A stretch of 64,000 nt of DNA, taken from Aquatica leii. Lineage: Eukaryota; Arthropoda; Insecta; Coleoptera; Lampyridae. Below the pieces are notes generated by a model that made no database searches, was not told the origin of the DNA, and worked only from the letters and a program-made list of their open reading frames with translations. Position 1 is the first letter of the stretch. Each line of letters begins with the position of its first letter. The translations under genes were made by a program, and so were the position numbers. Positions 11,080-23,031 of the stretch are shown here, piece after piece. The stretch lies in contig CM069432.1 of assembly GCA_035610365.1 (NCBI GenBank), positions 19,282,354 through 19,346,353 of the forward strand, in the 5' to 3' direction.

Positions 11080-12690
11080 CTAAAGTTAAAGTGTTGATCC
11101 AAGAGTACCAAGATGTGTTCGCGCTGGAGAGTGGCTCCAAAGGAAGAACTAACGTGGTGAAACATAAAATTAATAGCGGAGACGCTCGGCCGATACGACA
11201 ACATCCACGCAGACTTCCTTTGGCAAAAAGCGAAAAAGCCGAACAAATAATTACGGATATGGAGAAAGAATACGTGATTGAACCTTAAAGTAGCCCATGG
11301 GCATACCCAGTGGTACTCGTAAAGAAGAAGAATGGATCAACGAGGTTTTGCCTAGACTAGAGACAACTAAACGACGTGACCAAAACGGACAGTTACCACC
11401 ATTTACCCAGAATTGACGATACGTTTCTGTCAGGATCCCAGTGGTTTTCTACGTTAGATTTAAAGAGTGGATACTGGCAGGTAGAATTAGAACCCAAGGA
11501 TCGTGAAAAAACAGCTTTTACGATCAGAACTGGTTTGTGGCAGTTCACTGTAATGCCCTTCGGCCTGTGTAACGCTCCTGCAACGTTCGAGCGTTTGATG
11601 GAGACCATCTTGCGCGGATTGTCTTGGAAGACGTGCTTGGTTTACTTGGACGACGTGATCGTGGTTGGAAGGTCGTTTGAAGAGCACTTGAACAACTTGA
11701 AGGAAGTGTTCCAGCGATTACGTGGGGCTAACCTCAAACTGAGCCCAAAGAAGTGCCACGTATTTAAGAAGGAAGTCCAATACCTTGGCCACGTCGTATC
11801 TCGAGATGGAGTAAGGGCTGACCCAGACAAAATCCGAGCAGTGCAAGCATGGCTAAGACCGATCGACAAACATCAGGTCCGAAGTTTCCTTGGGTTGTGC
11901 ACGTATTATAGGAGATTTGTACCTGGATTTGCCAATATTGCCAAACCATTGACAAAATTAACCGAAGAAAAAGCAGAATTTAGATGGAATGAAGACTGCA
12001 AAAATTCTTTTAATCAACTAAAACAAACCCTACTCACTTCACTGATTCTGAGTTATCCAAGGGAAGATGGAAAATTTGTTTTGGATACCGACGCAAGCAA
12101 TCTGGCCATAGGCGCGATCCTTTCGCAGGTTCAAGATGGACGAGAAATGGTTATCGCGTACTTTAGCAAGGTTTTGTCCAGGCCAGAAAGGAATTATTGC
12201 GTGACCAGGAGGGAGCTGTTAGCAGTCGTTAAGTCCATCGAACATTTCTACATGTATTTGTATGGACGAAAATTTTTACTGAGAACAGACCACGCCGCTT
12301 TAAAATGGCTACTGCAGTTCCGTAACCCAAAAGGACAAGTAGCAAGATGGATCGAGAAACTGCAAGAGTATGACTATGACACAGAACATCGTGCCGGAAG
12401 CAGTCATCGGAACGCTGATGCCTTGTCCAGAAGACCATGTCCGGCGGACTGCAGCCATTGTTTGCGACTGGAAGAAAAAGTCGAATGCCTCCGGAGAACT
12501 GCTATGGTTGATGATGAGTGGGAACCTGAGCAGTTACGTCGCGAACAAGAAGACGATCCTGAAATAAGACTACTCCTGGACTGGAAAGAAAGCGGCCGAC
12601 GACCAACCTGGGAAGAAGTGAGTGCTTTGGGCAGAAATATCAAAACATTACTGGGCGCAGTGGGACTCCTTGATAGTAGAAGACGGTCTT
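11080..12690 (+). mobile_element. Gypsy-1 reverse transcriptase and RNase H region
   Basis: Ty3/gypsy reverse transcriptase motifs are clear: [34 protein letters not shown], the catalytic YLDDVIV at about 11642, and FLGLCTYYRRFVPGF in the connection. RNase H follows with FVLDTDASNLAIGAIL, RRELLAVV, RTDHAALKWLL and HRNADALSRRP. The region makes and processes cDNA. Domain order and motifs are those of 412/17.6-type elements. Confidence 0.92.
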
Positions 12691-13745
12691 CTTAAGCGAT
12701 CCCTAGAAAGTGCCAAAGGCACGGGAAACAGACTACAGCTGGTAGTGCCGAAGAGCAGATTGACAGAAGTGTTGAAGCATCTCCACGATGGGACATCAGG
12801 AGGACACTTTGGCATTAAGAAGACGTTGGGTAAAGTGCGAGAACGATTCTACTGGATGAACTGCAAAGAAGACGTCATGAAATGGTGCCGTAAATGCATA
12901 GTCTATGCATCAGGAAATGGTCCAGCGAGAAAGCGCAAAGCACCCATGAAACAATACAACGTAGGAAGCCCTTTGGAAAGAGTAGCGATTGACATCGCAG
13001 GGCCGTTCCCAAAATCCGATTCGGGAAATAAATACATCCTGGTGGCGATGGATTATTTCACGAAATAGACGGAGGCTTACGCCATACCCAATCAGGAAGC
13101 AGCTACAGTCGCAGACGTATTAGTAAAGGAGATTTTCTGCCGGTTCGGAGTCCCGTTGGAATTACACTCCGATCAAGGCCGCAATTTTGAGTCTGGGCTG
13201 TTTCAAGAAGTTTGCCGACTGTTAAGAATTAGGAAATCCATCCTCAATCTGATGGCATGGTTGAACGGATGAATCGAACAATGGGCAAGTACTTAGCCAA
13301 GGTAGTGTCTGAACACCAAAGAGACTGGGATCAGTACTTGCACCTTTTCTTAATGGCATACCGATCATCCGTTCACGAAAGCACAGGCCAAACACCATCC
13401 TATGTCATGCTCGGTCGTGAAATACGATTACTATGCGATCTTCAATTTGGACGAAAACCAGAAGAAGAAGTTGCTGGAAAAGCTTACGTCAGCAAGCTGG
13501 CCAAGAGGCTAGACGAAGTACATGAAGATGTCCGTAATAACACACAAATTGCCAGCGACAGGATAAAAACCAGATATGACGTCAAGGCACAAAATGGTGG
13601 GTTTCAACCTGGCGATATGGTCTGGTTGTATAACCCTCAAAGAAGACGTGGTTTGTCGCCGAAGCGGCAAAGGCAATGGGAGGACCCCTATGAAGTCGTG
13701 CAGCGTATTAACGACGTCATATACCGCATCTGAAAACCGCCCAGA
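12690..13745 (+). mobile_element. Gypsy-1 integrase region
   Basis: Begins with the HHCC-type zinc domain (HLHDGTSGGHFGIKKT, then WCRKCIVYASG), continues into the DDE core (ERVAIDIAGPFP with the first Asp, LELHSDQGRNFES with the second Asp, and a VERMNRTM block with the Glu) and ends with the SH3-like tail (FQPGDMVWLYNPQRR...). The reading then runs into VHVNRLAPF, the usual end of gypsy pol, after which the extra macro domain starts. Confidence 0.9.
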
Positions 13746-13757
13746 GGCAAGCCAAAA

Positions 13758-14588
13758 GTGGTCCACGTCAATCGTCTAGCCCCGTTTGCTGGCGATAACC
13801 ACAATACGCAAGTCCAGGTCCGAACCAGAGTAATAAGTAGCAGAACCAGGAATCCAATCGAAGAAATGGAGTTCATGAAGTTTATGGACTTATACGGAGG
13901 TTCTGGAAAAGCTAGGTTCGGAGTTATTACCGAGGAACAGCAAAACCTGTTTCAGACACAAAAAGATTACGCCATCGCACATTGCGTGAGCGAGGATCTT
14001 GACATGTCCAGAGGGGTTGCAGTCGTGTTTAAAAAGAAGTTTGGGCAGCTAGGTGAATTACGAAGACAGCAACCGGCAGTCGGAAAAGTTTTAGGACTAC
14101 GTGGTGACGGACGCTTTGTTTTCTATCTGATCACCAAGGAATACTCACGTGTCAAGCCGTTATACAAAGATCTGTGGCGAACATTATGGAGTCTCAAGAG
14201 AGAAATGGAGTTCCATCATGTTAAGAAATTGGCAGTACCCAAGCTTGGTTGTGGCTTAGATCAACTGAATTGGAGGACAGTTTGAAACATGTTGGAGGTC
14301 GTCTTCCGAGGAACAGGGATTCAAGTGTTGGTCTGTAGTTACCAACCAAGGAGAAGATTGGGTCAGGAAAAGTCCATTGACTGTTACTTTTATGGTCAAG
14401 GAAGTTGCAGAAATGGAGGAAGCTGCCGCTATCGCCACGATCCCTTTTACCGGTGTCGCATCCAGTCTGCTGTTCTGGGACAGAACAGTCCTAAGAAGGG
14501 GGCAGTGAAACGTTCGAGAAATTATTTGCAAATGCAAGAGCCTTCTAGAAGCTGTTATCCATCTTCTAGAAGATATACCGAAAAGTAG
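13758..14588 (+). mobile_element. Gypsy-1 macro domain (OARD1/TARG1-like) plus CCCH finger
   Basis: After the pol end VHVNRLAPF, about 70 linker residues lead into a macro domain: YAIAHCVSEDLDMSRGVAVV, FKKKFG, VFYLITKEYS, KLAVPKLGCGLDQLNW, VEVVF-like helix and a final beta strand. This matches human OARD1/TARG1 ([40 protein letters not shown]) nearly motif for motif. TARG1 removes ADP-ribose from acidic residues using Lys84 and Asp125; here Lys127 and Asp168 (counted from 13758) keep the same 41-residue spacing. A C-x7-C-x5-C-x3-H finger follows (CYFYGQGSC, RNGGSC, RYRH), typical of RNA-binding proteins. The frame extends past the polypurine tract into the 3' LTR and ends at 14588. Region present also in Gypsy-2. 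The activity is inferred from motifs only; the copy is part of a broken element. Confidence 0.88.
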
Positions 14589-14966
14589 GGAACGCTCCAG
14601 AAGGATTTCCGTATGTGTATAGTATATATACCGACGAGACAGATCGTAGGTCAGTTATTGCTGGAATGTGAATGCAGCAGTGTTAAGAAAATTATCAAGT
14701 GGAAATAAATCGTTAGCACGCGTGTGTCTACATAAATATACCGAGAATAATCGTGTACCTGAATTTTAGTGTAAACAAGTGTGAGGCTATCCGAGGACGT
14801 TATCTTATCTTCTTGTAAGTGATATAAATTATAGTGTAAGTGTTTTTATTAAATATTATTAGATTTTATTAGTTCGGTTAATTTAAAAGTGTACATATTT
14901 CTAGAATAAGTAAACGTATTTTTAGTCGTTTAAATAAATTAGTTTTTAATAATAAAAGACGCTACA
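14506..14966 (+). repeat. Gypsy-1 3' LTR
   Basis: 461 bp, beginning TGAAACGTTCGAG directly after a purine-rich tract (AAGAAGGGGGCAG) and ending GACGCTACA, followed by the ATAA target copy. About six substitutions and one 5-bp indel separate it from the 5' LTR. Confidence 0.95.
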
Positions 14967-15234
14967 ATAATAATACAAAAATACCAGGTTAGCTCACATA
15001 TAATTTATTTAAAGAAAACACAGAAATATATAATATGGAACCATAAGACAAACTTACAAATTTATAGTTAGGGTCGAAGTTTACAATTTTAATTTACTAT
15101 AACTACAAGTTATTTACATATGTGTAATCAAAGATTGGTTATCACTTGTTTTGAAGTTTTCTGTTTCAATCATGGTCATCACGCGACTTATTTCGATGAT
15201 GCAATGATATAGAATCTTTGAAATTCGTAAATTA
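14967..15234. other. Flank between Gypsy-1 and transposon copy A
   Basis: AT-rich, no open frame. Ends in AATTA, the last three bases (TTA) being the left target copy of transposon copy A. Confidence 0.5.
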
Positions 15235-17345
15235 CACTGGTCTGCAAAAAAATATTTTTTATCGAGCCCTGACACTACTATTCCTGGTGATTCTTATGTA
15301 AAATGACGTCCTGAATCCAAATATGTTTTCCGTTTTCTTTCATCACCCACCATTTTTGAGGGAGCCCTAAATCTCTAATTTTACCACTTTTCGATAAATT
15401 AATTATAATTTATTTATCGAACGATAATAATAATTATTATAATAATAAATATATAGACATGAATTTAATTTAAATGGGAAAAAGAACTATTTTAGCTATA
15501 AACAGTAATAAATAAAAAGATATTCATCGTTACTTGGTGCTTGCTTTCCTTTTATACCCTGAGGTACAGCTCTCTCGTTTCAAAAACCAGCAGTACTCTG
15601 CCAACATGCTTGCATTTCACTTCCCTAAAAATCTCTTCCCCGTGTTCATCCGAGACTGCTCCTAAATTTTCAGGGAAAAAGTCCAGATGCGAGTAAAGGA
15701 AGTGAACTTTAAGAGACATGTTACGTCCTATGTCCTTGTACGCTAAAAGCAGTTCCTCGACGTGAGCAACATAATCTTCACTTTTGTGGTTACCCAGGAA
15801 ATTCTTTTGAAATGCAAGCCAAGCTCGTTTTTCTTTTCGATTTAGGTGTTCAATAAACGTCAAAACTTGGTAGAGTGTCTAATCTGGGGACCAACAAAAA
15901 CGCCTTCTTTGATTTTAACTTCGCTAAGACGAGGAAATTTAGTTTTCAAAAATTGAAATGCGCCACCTGTCTTGTCCACTACTTTCACAAACTGCTTGAT
16001 CAATCCAAGTTTGATGTGTACAGGTGATAAGTAAATATTTTCCTTCGCAACCAAAAGATTGTGGGCGACATTTTTTTGACCAGGAATAAGATTTTCTCGC
16101 AGAGACCAAACCCGTACGATGTAATGTTTATCTCAGGCTCGGCTATCCCATTCACAAAGGAAGCAGCAATATTTTGTGAATCCTGATTGCAGGCCCGTGA
16201 GTAGAGCAACAACTTTTAAGTCAGCGCAAAGTTTCCACTTATAATCATTATAACTAATTTTATCAAGGATTCTGAAGATGTTTTCGTACGTCTTCTTTCA
16301 TATCAACAGAGTATGCAACTGGAACTGACGGGAAGTCATTCCCATTTGCCAACAGGACAACTTTTAAGCTTGTTTTGATGAGTCTATAAACAGTCTCCAT
16401 TTGTCTGGGTCACATGGCATCTGCAGCTCTGTCATCAATAAATTTGCATTAGGGCAGAACACCAAACCTTTATCTTCTGAGAAAAGACATTTTAGGGTTG
16501 CTTGTCTGGTCCTGTAAAAAGATATTTTTTTTCTAAGAGATTCCACTGTTAAAGTCGCGATCCTAGGAGCTGAGATTTAGTCTTGGATAACTGCAAATCC
16601 TTGACAAGATCATTTAATTCCGATTGAGTGAGGAGGTGAGGTTGCCGAGAAACTAAATCTGCGGAATACTCTTCATCATCATTGAACGTATCATTCGAAG
16701 CCCCAGGTTGTGGCTCAGAGTCTTTTAAATAAATTTCCGGCTCTAGAGTATAAGTGTTTGGGGGTTCTGGGATTGGCAAAGTATCGTTATGAGAGCTGAC
16801 GGAATATTGGGTTTCTGAATTGTATGCTTACTTTTGCTCGAAAACCCGACGGTGGAAGTCATACAAAAGTAACAATCTGTAAGATGACAGCAAGGTTTAC
16901 GCCAAACCATGGGCACAGCAATGGCATTGATTGAGCCATTTGGTCAAACTACTGTAACAAGTCGTACAGCAAACTGATAGAGCCCAAGTCTTGTCCTGGT
17001 CGCCAATTTGACAATTAAAGTACAATTTATAAGCTGTTTTAACAAGCGGAGAAAGGGGTTTTCGTTGCGCTTTTAAAGTTAATTCCCCGCAGACATAGCA
17101 GAAGGTATCGGGATGATTTTTACACTCGCGTGGCATAATTAAACAGTAATTCAACGCCCGACATTAACCACAAATCACTTTTAGTCACTTGAAAAAATCC
17201 GGAGTAAAAGTAGTTTTACTGTTTTACACAAATGAACAAAAATGAACACAAAATCCAGCACGTTTAAAACGTCGACAAGTTAACTCTGCAACAGCTATAG
17301 ATGTACTGATCGAAGCAGTTAAGCAAACAATGTAATATATAATAA
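15235..17345 (-). mobile_element. TIR DNA transposon, copy A (right end missing)
   Basis: Matches copies B (40035) and C (53765) along its whole length. The left terminus CACTGGTCTGCA is preceded by TTA. Homology to B and C stops near 17345 and the right inverted repeat, about 390 bp in B and C, is absent. The transposase reads on the minus strand (start codon near 17154) but is broken into at least four pieces: 17154-16897, 16779-16549, 16546-16364 and 15863-15552, with lost bases and frameshifts between. Motifs seen: NHPDTFCYVCGEL, YNPLVxKENIYLSP-like text and HSHLDFFPENLGAV. Non-functional. Confidence 0.85.
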
Positions 17346-17540
17346 CTCACAACAAAAGCGGATTGTCAGTAATACGACAAAAACACCCATAAGTTCAAAA
17401 TAAACATGTAGACATTTTTGCATATTCATTCCATATTTTCACATATAATATGTGGGTTAAGTTTGTGTCGTATGATTTATTTATATCTTTACCTTGTACT
17501 TACTTTTCATGCTAATTACTTGTAGATATGAGCAGAAGTT

Positions 17541-18260
17541 TAACGTTTAGGTTAGGGTGGCTTGATGAAGTTAGCACAATAGCTAAAGAAACGTAGCCAG
17601 AATAACCACGTAGTTTTATTTCTGACTGGTGTCTACCCTCCACATTGAAGGATCTATTTTAATATAGAAACAACATCTTTACCTTATAGTACCTTGAAAT
17701 GTAACGTGTGCGATCAATAACTTCGTTTACAATGCTTTTTTTTAAGTTTATCAAACGCTTAAGATTTATGTTATATATATATTTTTATTTACATATCTAA
17801 TTTATTTTTATAGAAATAGTGTTAAGTAAAGTCTCACATCTGCAAGGCATCAGTATGGAAATGTTTAGCTGGCGGTTCCTTTTTTTGATTATGTTTATTT
17901 AAATACACATTACAAGACCAATTCACGCAGCCAAATGTAAAATTGATGTGGACTCGCAACTACTACCAAAAATAATGCGAGCCCAACGTGGTCACACATG
18001 GCACTTAACGTGTATACTAAAGATAAAATTAATATTTTGAATAAACCGGGTGTTCACAATTTAGGCTGTGATAGATGTAATTTCTTTTACATTGGACAAA
18101 CTGGTCGTAAGTTTAGAACTAGAATAGACGAACTTGCTTACGTTAAACATAATGTTTGTATTAATTCTTTTTATAAATATTTTTTTACAAATCAGATTTT
18201 TGAATGTAACAACTCGTTTAATTACAAATTATATACTATATTTAAAATTAATTAATTAAC
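17541..18260 (+). mobile_element. Penelope-like element remnant with GIY-YIG domain
   Basis: The frame at 17998-18255 contains GVHNLGCDRCNFFYIGQTGRKFRTRIDE, the start of a GIY-YIG endonuclease of the type fused to Penelope-like reverse transcriptases (C-x2-C, YIGQTGR, then R and the start of the EH motif). The upstream stretch 17840-17990 may hold the preceding linker. At 17558-17600, TTGATGA and GAAAC flank a TTAGC/GCTAA hairpin, a layout recalling the degenerate hammerhead-type motifs of Penelope elements. The reverse transcriptase itself was not found here. Old remnant. Confidence 0.55.
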
Positions 18261-21200
18261 TTGTTGATCATATCTATTATTGATTCTACTTTTATATTTA
18301 TAATTTTAGATGCTTAATGATGACCATTCTGGTTAAAACATGTCGCCATTAATTAAATTTATGAAAAATGCATAATTTTAATTATAATTATGTTTTTCTA
18401 CGTTCGTGTATCTTGTCGTTTGGAAATTGTTTTTACTTAAACGTCAAACATATTTTTTTACAGATTGAAGCTTCATATCAAAAGAATAACGTTTCTCAAG
18501 ACTAATTTCTTTCTCATTTAAAAATTCCTGAATTTGGATAAAACAAAAAACTAAATAAATTTTACAATTATATATAAATTAAAGGTAATAATATTGAAGA
18601 CAAGAATTAAAAGTTTTGACAAACAGCTATGCTATGCTATGCTATGTAATGGAGGATTGTAAATTAGAAAAGTTGTAGTGCAAAATGTATTATCATTTTA
18701 TGAGAATTTTTTGTCTTTGATTAATGACGATTAAACTTTAGAGAAAATAGTTTAGTATAAGACCATCCTATTAATAGTGAAGTACAAGCAACAATACCTA
18801 CCCTAATCTGAAAATATCCTAACTCACAGCAGCATCTCTAAGCTCATGTATATTAATGACCAGAACTGTACAGGCAAATCTTATTGCCAGTAGTAAGCCG
18901 ATATCAAGGGACCGCGCCCGGACGCCATCTTGCTTTCTCACACCCTTTACCCTTACACAATTTCCGTCTCTGTCGGAGACATTTCTAAAGTTAACGTTCC
19001 TTGTCTTCCCCTTCCTCTTGAGTCGATACTCTGCAGAGGCTCATTGTAAGAACTCTCCTGAAGAATCTAAAGACTTAGAATTTGCGATTTTCGAATTTGA
19101 ATCCTATGGCGCTTAGTAATAAGAATTACGCCGTTTTTCTTCCAAATTTTCTTCCTAATTTACAGTTCTTCTTATTTTTAATACGTGTTGGAACATGAAA
19201 ATATTTTTGATGAAGTGAAAACCGTAGCCAACCTCTTTTACCACAACTATTTACATAAAGGACAAAGATAGAATAATTCGTTAACTGCAAGAACTAATAA
19301 GTGCTATACAAACTAAGTTTCTAGGACTCGTGTTGAGGTTACAAAGTCTCAGCCACATCGTATTTCAAACGATTTTCGCAAAGCTTTTCAGCAAATTGTT
19401 TCTACCCTTAAAGTACCCGTCTCTCTTAACCCAACACAGAGTTGCAAACGCGTCTCTTTTTAGCATTAAACTTATGCAAGATTTCTTCACGTGAGGTACA
19501 AACGCTCTGTTCTAATTTTCAGGAAGTGCTATAAGTTTATCTCGGTTTGTTCTGCATGTTCTGAGGTTTTTGCTTGATATGCATCCTATGTGTGTAGGTA
19601 TATCTAGAACCGCGTTGAATAAACTACAAACATGTAGTCAAGCCAGGGTAATTGACTATGTTTACGGCGACATTTCATTAACTCACGGTTTAAATTTAAG
19701 TTTCATTATTTGCCCGCAGACAATTAAATTTATAAACTGCTTTAGGATAATTAAACAAATTATTTAAAACTTATTTTCTAAGATTGCAGCTACACGAATC
19801 TAAGGAATAATTAGTACGTGTTTGAATTCAATCATTACAATTCTATTAAGTCTGCTGCTAACTACATCAAACATGCAATTTGGAGAAAATACCGCAATCG
19901 CTTGGGTGATTATTGAGAAATAAACGATAAACGGAAGTAATCTTTGAGAATAGATTTTCTACGTAACGCAATACTCACAAAACACAAACAAAGCGCAAGC
20001 AACACAAAAGCTCTACGTAAACGAAAAAAACGGGTGAACTTTTACGCAGACACAACACACATCCACGTGTTCGTTCTAGGTTAAAACGTATCGTAAAAAT
20101 GAAAAAAAGATTTTCTCACTACGTGTATGAATGAAAATTTTAAAGGGTGCTTATGTTTTACTTACGGTAACGGAGGGATGAAATTAGAGAAGGGAGAGAA
20201 CTCCGCCTTTTGGCCAATAGTAGTTTGAGGACCGCGATCGATGCAAGAAAACGTTCTCAGATCGTAAAAAGACGTTTCTAATTTAAACTTAACCCAAACA
20301 TGGTGGGGGGATAAGACAAAACATTGTAGTCATTAGTCATTCCGTTGGGTTGGGATATTAGTTTGCTATGTATAACCTAACCTCAACCTAGCAAAAATAT
20401 ACTCCTGTTCGTAAATTATTTTGACATAGGACCAGAGTATTGGCTATTTAAAGTTTTCGCTTCGAAAACTACTTTCCTCTAATCGATAGTAGTTGACCAC
20501 TAATACTAACTCAAAAGGCCTTATCAACTAATATAGTTTCAAGTAATTGAGCCTTGGCAAAAACGTTTCCTGCAAATTAATAAATTTGTCTACCAACTTT
20601 ACTCTACTTCTTTCATTCATCATGGAAACGAATCCATAAAAATCGTTATTACACTAAAATTAAATAATTATTAGTTTGTTAACATTGACGTAAGATCGAT
20701 CAATATAAAATTAAAACAAAAAAAATTTTTTTTTGAAACGTTTCTTTCCGTTCGTCAATTAACGAAATGAGGTCAAACTGAAAACTAACCTTTCTCAATA
20801 AAAAGGAACTCACGAAACAATTTAATTTGGTCTTTCGCGTGCATTTTATGCGAGTATCGTCCGCGTGTGTGCTTTTGTTGTTTAGATTAAATTATAATTT
20901 TAATTCTGACTAAACGTTTGTTTATCATTGAATGCGTTGATCGCTCATCGTCCAACTTGATAAAAACTTGTTTCGAAGCTCTTTCCATCTTAACTTGTTT
21001 AGCATCTTTGGGTTCAATAGAAACGTGTTTCTTTATTCATTTTTTTATATATAATTTTTTCAGACTAATTTCGTTAACGTTCCGTGATCTTAAATTTTAA
21101 TTTTTTTGAAAGAAAAATTTAGCAATCGACGATAGAAACTATATGCGTCTATTTTGCACACAAAAGAAAGTAGGTCTTTAGTACACTGAATTAAATATCG

Positions 21201-21593
21201 ATTTCCGCTGTGGATTTGAGTGCAATAAAGTAATAGATTTATTAGTAATTTGTCACGTTTTTGATGATTTTAATACATCAAATTCAAAATTTTTGTTTCT
21301 ATACGCTTCTAGTCGGCCGATTTTTATTTTCATCGCATGTTCAATTTAAATAAATACATAACAGTAACGTGTTTGAAAAACTATGTTTTCTTCTCTACCA
21401 AACAAGTATGGTTAAACTTTTCTGGACTTTTAAGACACAGTATTATAAATTTTTGTAAAGATCATACATTTTAAAAGTTTGTACAAAATAAAATACAATT
21501 AAAAAAAGTTGCGAAATTGCAATACAAAGAGTAAATAATTCGAGTTTTTGATTAGCCAAAAGTTTGTAATTAATGTTTCTTGTTGTAACCTTT
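18261..21593. other. Interval with no recognised gene
   Basis: Mostly AT-rich. A short pentanucleotide run, four copies of GCTAT, lies at about 18628-18647. Two stretches (18895-19110 and 20160-20300) are richer in GC and CpG, and the second contains CCAAT; they could be promoter-like, but no start or exon could be tied to them. The open frame 18856-19116 (86 codons) is Ser/Thr/Pro-rich and unlike anything I know. No RNA gene seen. Confidence 0.4.
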
Positions 21594-21702
21594 ATTATTA
21601 AATCTAATTTATTTATGCTAAAAATATGTACACGTTTAAACTAACCGAACTAATTAAATCTAATAATATTTAATTTAAACACTTAGGTACACTAATTTAT
21701 AT

Positions 21703-22122
21703 TGAAACGTTCTCAAGTTTGAGAGCCTTCTCGAAGTTGTTATCTATTTTCCAGAACGTTTCCCAAAAGATAAGGAACATTCGCGAAGGATTTCCAAAAT
21801 CTGTATAAATGCGGTCCAAACAAATCATCAGTCAACAACACGGCAGTGTTAAGAAGATTATTCAAGTCTAAATAAATAAGCAGTTGACGCGTGTGAGATA
21901 CATCTGCGGTGTATAACCTTGTACGTGACTTTAGTGTAAACAAATAATAAGTGTTGAATAGTTATCCGCGGACTTTGTCTACGTGTAAGTAATAGTGTTG
22001 TACATAAATTACAGTGTAAGTGTTTTTATTAAATATCCTTAGATTTAATTAGCTCGGTTAGTTTAAACGTGTACATATTTTTAGCATAAATAAGTTAATC
22101 AGTTTCAATAATAAACTTTACA
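21703..22122 (+). repeat. Gypsy-2 5' LTR
   Basis: 420 bp from TGAAACGTTCTC to ACTTTACA, then TTGGTGACAGG as the primer-site start. Alignable with 28113-28533 and, less well, with the Gypsy-1 LTRs. Confidence 0.9.
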
Positions 22123-22340
22123 TTGGTGACAGGTGCGTGGTTTTGAATCGAATAAATAAACAATTGTTTAGCACGCGATTTTAGTGTAAATATCATTAAG
22201 TAATTTAATATCGCCCCCGTAGTAAAAATATTGATTGCGTAAATAACTGTTTATTTAGCGATACGCGTGTTTATTTATAAAGTGTAATCATAGCTATTTC
22301 AGTTCGTTAAAGTAGTGTATTTAAATTTTTTATATGATTT

Positions 22341-23031
22341 ATGCCGGTGACGCGTTTGCAAGCAGTTAAAATGGATTCAAAAATATTTGAAATTCTCGAA
22401 TCGATGAATAAAAATATGCAAAAAAATAATAGAAAAACTGGCGAAAATTGTCAGAAAATTAAAGAAAAATTACTTGAAAATACCCAGAAGATAGAAGAAA
22501 AATTGATGGAAAATTTTAGACGTTTAAAAAAAGAAATACAAACGAGCATAGAAAATCAAACAAAAATGGTTCAAGAGGAAACACAAACAGATATGTTAAA
22601 TTTAAAAAAAGAAATTTGCGAATCTTTGAATGACAAAATAGAAGCAGTAGGGAATAGAATGAAACTGCTTGCAGAAAGAATAAACCAAATGATTTGCCAT
22701 GGTAAAGGAAACGTCACGAGCAAAGATTTAGTAAGCGACCATCGGGAAGAAACCACTCACAAGTTTAAAGATGTACCGCCAAATTTTGATAGCAAAGTTC
22801 CATGGTCAACTTATTACAAGCAGTTTGAAACCGCAGCTACAGCTAATGGTTGGAGCAACAAGCAAAAAGTGACGTCTTTAATAGTGTCCTTACAAGAAAA
22901 TTACGAACTTTTAATTTCACGTTTAGAAATGAGATATGGAGATGCTCATCTTCAACAATTGTAACAAGCTCAAATTAAAAGTCGGATTCAGAAAGCTACC
23001 GAAAGTCTTCAAGAGTTTGAGTCTGACATCG
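22341..23031 (+). mobile_element. Gypsy-2 gag, first part
   Basis: MPVTRLQAVKM start, a coiled-coil stretch with ENTQKIEEK-type repeats, then the capsid text VPPNFDSKVPWSTYYKQFE. It follows Gypsy-1 gag closely and continues after the inserted LTR, from 24565. Fossil. Confidence 0.85.

Larger units (their letters stand above)
8339..14966 (+). mobile_element. Gypsy-1: Ty3/gypsy element with macro-domain cargo
   Basis: A 6.6-kb Ty3/gypsy retrotransposon fossil with two LTRs, TG...CA ends and a 4-bp target duplication ATAA (8335-8338 and 14967-14970). The primer-binding-site region starts TTGGTGTTACGG directly after the 5' LTR, and a purine-rich tract precedes the 3' LTR. The internal order is gag, protease, reverse transcriptase, RNase H, integrase, then a macro domain and CCCH finger. 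The order of pol domains places it in Ty3/gypsy; the text resembles the 412/Mdg1 and 17.6 relatives. The two LTRs differ at about six bases plus one short indel over 456 bp (about 1.3%), so the insertion is young. It is nearly complete in layout but broken, with roughly nine interruptions of the reading frames. A relative lies at 21.7-28.5 kb. Confidence 0.93.

Noticed and set aside
20370-20400. AACCTAACCTCAACCTAGC as possible telomere-type (CCTAA) repeat
   Set aside because: Only two loose units, no array.
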